Translations under genes and position numbers: made by a program
DNA from: Propionibacteriaceae bacterium
GTDB lineage: Bacteria; Actinomycetota; Actinomycetes; Propionibacteriales; Propionibacteriaceae
Direction of reading: 5' to 3'
DNA length: 7,687 nucleotides
Assembly: GCA_009787035.1 (NCBI GenBank)
Contig: WRGV01000001.1
Location: forward strand, 5,344 to 13,030
Shown here: positions 6,755 through 7,687 of the stretch, piece after piece
Numbering within the stretch: the stretch's first letter is position 1
Layout of the letters: each line of letters starts with the position of its first letter
The notes under the pieces: model-generated
Database searches by the model: none
What the model was told of the DNA's origin: nothing
The model's input: the letters and a program-made list of their open reading frames with translations, nothing else

Positions 6755-6781
6755 CTAATAGGTCACCAAAGGCCCACGCAA
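6755..6781 (-). promoter_or_regulatory. Weak candidate promoter for dnaB
   Basis: The minus strand reads TTGCGT (6781-6776), 15 bases, then TATTAG (6760-6755). The boxes are recognisable but the spacing is shorter than the usual 17, so this is tentative. It would give a dnaB leader of about 165 nt that includes the palindrome at 6610-6626. Confidence 0.25.
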
Positions 6782-6787
6782 GGGGCG

Positions 6788-6812
6788 TTGTGCACAGGCC
6801 CTGTGGACAGCC
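6788..6812. repeat. DnaA-box-like module, copy 1
   Basis: TTGTGCACA (6788-6796), GGCC-type spacer, then TGTGGACAG (6802-6810; CTGTCCACA on the minus strand). Each nonamer is one base from the actinobacterial DnaA-box form TTGTCCACA, and the two face each other. A further partial match, TGTGGACC, lies at 6823-6830. 21 of 25 bases match copy 2. Confidence 0.55.
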
Positions 6813-6945
6813 TGGGGACGCCTGTGGACCACCCGGGACAGACGGTGGACGGCGTGTGGCCGAGCCTGCGAATGTGGCCGAACCTGGACGCCTCAATCCT
6901 GCCCGGACAAGCACAAACATCCAACAATCCCGGTGGTGGGGAACC

Positions 6946-6959
6946 AATTTACGTAAGTT
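6946..6959. promoter_or_regulatory. AT-rich imperfect palindrome
   Basis: AATTTACGTAAGTT is symmetric at 12 of 14 positions around a perfect TTACGTAA core (6949-6956), set in otherwise GC-rich DNA between the two DnaA-box-like modules. It could be a regulator's operator or part of an easily melted stretch. No family is assigned. Confidence 0.3.
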
Positions 6960-6961
6960 TC

Positions 6962-7029
6962 CGCGGGTGGTTCATCAGCTGGACACCCGCGCTGATGGAC
7001 GTCCGTGGGTGCCCCGACAAGGGGTTTTT
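6962..7029 (+). other. Overlapping hairpins ending in a short stem and T5
   Basis: CGCGGGTG (6962-6969) pairs with CACCCGCG (6984-6991). CATCAGC (6973-6979) pairs with GCTGATG (6991-6997). These two overlap and exclude each other. CACCC (6984-6988) can alternatively pair with GGGTG (7007-7011). The element ends with CCCC-GACAA-GGGG and five T (7012-7029), a minimal terminator shape on the plus strand. This could be an attenuator-like or structured leader upstream of copZ, or simply DNA symmetry. I could not match it to a known riboswitch. Confidence 0.35.
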
Positions 7030-7050
7030 CCACAGGCCATGTGGACAGCG
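7026..7050. repeat. DnaA-box-like module, copy 2
   Basis: TTTTCCACA (7026-7034), then GGCCA, then TGTGGACAG (7040-7048). The left nonamer is one base from the classical TTATCCACA; the right one is one base from TTGTCCACA on the minus strand. CCACA and TGTGG (7030-7044) form a dyad. The copy starts 238 bp after copy 1 and shares 21 of 25 bases with it. Confidence 0.55.
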
Positions 7051-7164
7051 CTCCGGCCGTGCGGCGCCGTCGCGCCACCGATCGCCACGGGCGAACACGG
7101 CTCCCCGGCGCGGCGTCCGGACGCCCGTCCCGAAGGCTCCGATCCGACTGTCACAGGGCCCGCC

Positions 7165-7170
7165 TACAAT
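7165..7170 (+). promoter_or_regulatory. Candidate -10 box of the copZ-copA promoter
   Basis: TACAAT matches the vegetative -10 consensus at five of six positions and lies 53 bp before the copZ ATG. No good -35 box stands 17 bp upstream, and no typical G-rich CsoR operator or MerR/CueR-type dyad with a 19-bp spacer is evident, so copper control cannot be shown from the sequence. Confidence 0.45.
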
Positions 7171-7212
7171 GATGAATGCATGCAGCCCGCACCGCCCCGG
7201 GCCCCGAGCACC

Positions 7213-7218
7213 AGGAGG
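7213..7218 (+). promoter_or_regulatory. Strong Shine-Dalgarno of copZ
   Basis: AGGAGG, four bases before the ATG at 7223. It decides the start against a long in-frame upstream extension that has no ribosome site. Confidence 0.75.
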
Positions 7219-7222
7219 CGCC

Positions 7223-7432
7223 ATGATCACGCATTACACCGTCACCGGCATGAGCTGCGAGCACTGCCGCCACCACGTCACCACCGAGGTCGGGTCGATC
7301 CCGGGCGTCCAAACCGTGGCGGTCGATCTCGCCAGCGGAGGCATGGACGTCACCAGCGCCGCACCCGTGCCGTTCGAGGCCATCCAGGCCGCCGTCCACG
7401 AGGCCGGCGACTACGAGGTGCAGCCGGGGTGA
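7223..7432 (+). CDS. copZ: Copper chaperone CopZ (heavy-metal-associated domain)
   Basis: A complete 69-aa protein consisting of one heavy-metal-associated (HMA) domain. The metal-binding loop GMSCEHC (residues 9-15, Cys12 and Cys15) sits at the usual place after the first strand (ITHYTVT). The rest follows the beta-alpha-beta-beta-alpha-beta order, ending in FEAIQAAVHEAGDYEV. Such proteins bind Cu(I) in the cytoplasm and hand it to a copper-exporting P-type ATPase. The stop codon overlaps the GTG start of the next gene (GTGA), so the two are translated as a pair, in keeping with that role. Mercury or another soft metal is possible for the domain in general, but the CopA partner makes copper most likely. 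Confidence 0.92.
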   Translation: MITHYTVTGMSCEHCRHHVTTEVGSIPGVQTVAVDLASGGMDVTSAAPVPFEAIQAAVHEAGDYEVQPG

Positions 7433-7687
7433 GCGCGGTCGCACCCCCCGGCGCCCCGCCCAGCGGCCGTCCGAGCCCGGCCCTGACGGCGCTCACGCTG
7501 CGCATCGATGACATGACCTGCGCCTCGTGCGCGACGCGCGTCGAGCGCGCGCTCAACAAGGTGCCGGGCGTGCGCGCCAGCGTCAACTACGCCACGCACC
7601 AGGCCCGCGTCTTCGCACCCCCCACCCTCGACACGGCCACGCTGATCGGCGCGGTCGAGCACGCGGGCTACGGCGCGAGCGTGCCCG
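7429..7687 (+). CDS. copA: Copper-translocating P-type ATPase, N-terminal part (3' end outside window)
   Basis: The frame starts at a GTG overlapping the copZ stop (GTGA), with GAGGTG about ten bases upstream, and remains open to the end of the window (86 codons). After a Pro/Ala-rich lead of about 20 residues comes an HMA domain with the metal site MTCASC (about residues 29-34), followed by ATRVERALNKVPGVRASVNYATHQARV and AVEHAGYGASV, the standard N-terminal metal-binding domain of CopA-type P1B ATPases. These pump Cu(I) out of the cytoplasm using ATP. The membrane, actuator and phosphorylation domains lie outside the window, so the P-type ATPase call is by N-terminal domain and by the copZ partner. 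A second stand-alone HMA protein is the alternative, less likely because of the length still open. Confidence 0.82.
   Translation, partial: MSAVAPPGAPPSGRPSPALTALTLRIDDMTCASCATRVERALNKVPGVRASVNYATHQARVFAPPTLDTATLIGAVEHAGYGASVP

Noticed and set aside
6788..7432. A 214-aa N-terminally extended form of CopZ
   Set aside because: The extra 145 residues cover non-coding, palindrome-rich DNA and start at a TTG without a ribosome site, whereas the ATG at 7223 has AGGAGG and gives a normal-length chaperone.

Overview
The window reads as chromosomal DNA of a high-GC actinomycete. The outer genes are very GC-rich (51 of 60 bases are G/C at 7441-7500), and the adenosine deaminase and DnaB sequences are of actinobacterial type. 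I cannot name the genus from this sequence alone.

Layout from left to right. (1) The 3' end of an adenosine deaminase gene on the + strand, 1-264. (2) A convergent small hypothetical gene on the - strand, 410-829. (3) A tightly packed four-gene operon on the - strand, 4914 down to 904: a small secreted protein, a membrane-anchored helical protein of 537 aa, an ABC ATPase and a MacB/FtsX-type permease. The last three are joined by overlapping stop/start codons. (4) An intergenic region of about 300 bp holding the likely control region of that operon. (5) dnaB, the replicative helicase, on the - strand, 6581 down to 5211. (6) A 641-bp non-coding region with DnaA-box-like motifs, palindromes and hairpins. 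(7) copZ, a copper chaperone, and the start of a copA-like copper ATPase on the + strand, running off the right end.

The four-gene operon is the unusual part. Its base composition is lower than the flanks (for example 34 of 60 G/C at 2941-3000), which suggests an accessory cassette between ordinary chromosomal genes. My working reading is that the ATPase and permease form a MacB-like transporter serving, or responding to, the small secreted protein, with the anchored 537-aa protein as an extracytoplasmic partner. Its function is unknown. The general layout recalls bacteriocin export/immunity operons, but neither the secreted protein nor the 537-aa protein matches a family I can name firmly.

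The ATPase reading frame is broken exactly within the LSGG signature motif, at a run of eight G residues. Either one extra G or two fewer would restore the frame. This could be a sequencing error, a real inactivation, a phase-variable tract, or a slippage site.

The dnaB-copZ intergenic region holds two copies, 21 of 25 bases identical and 238 bp apart, of a module made of two opposed DnaA-box-like sequences. This is a notable arrangement next to the gene for the replicative helicase.
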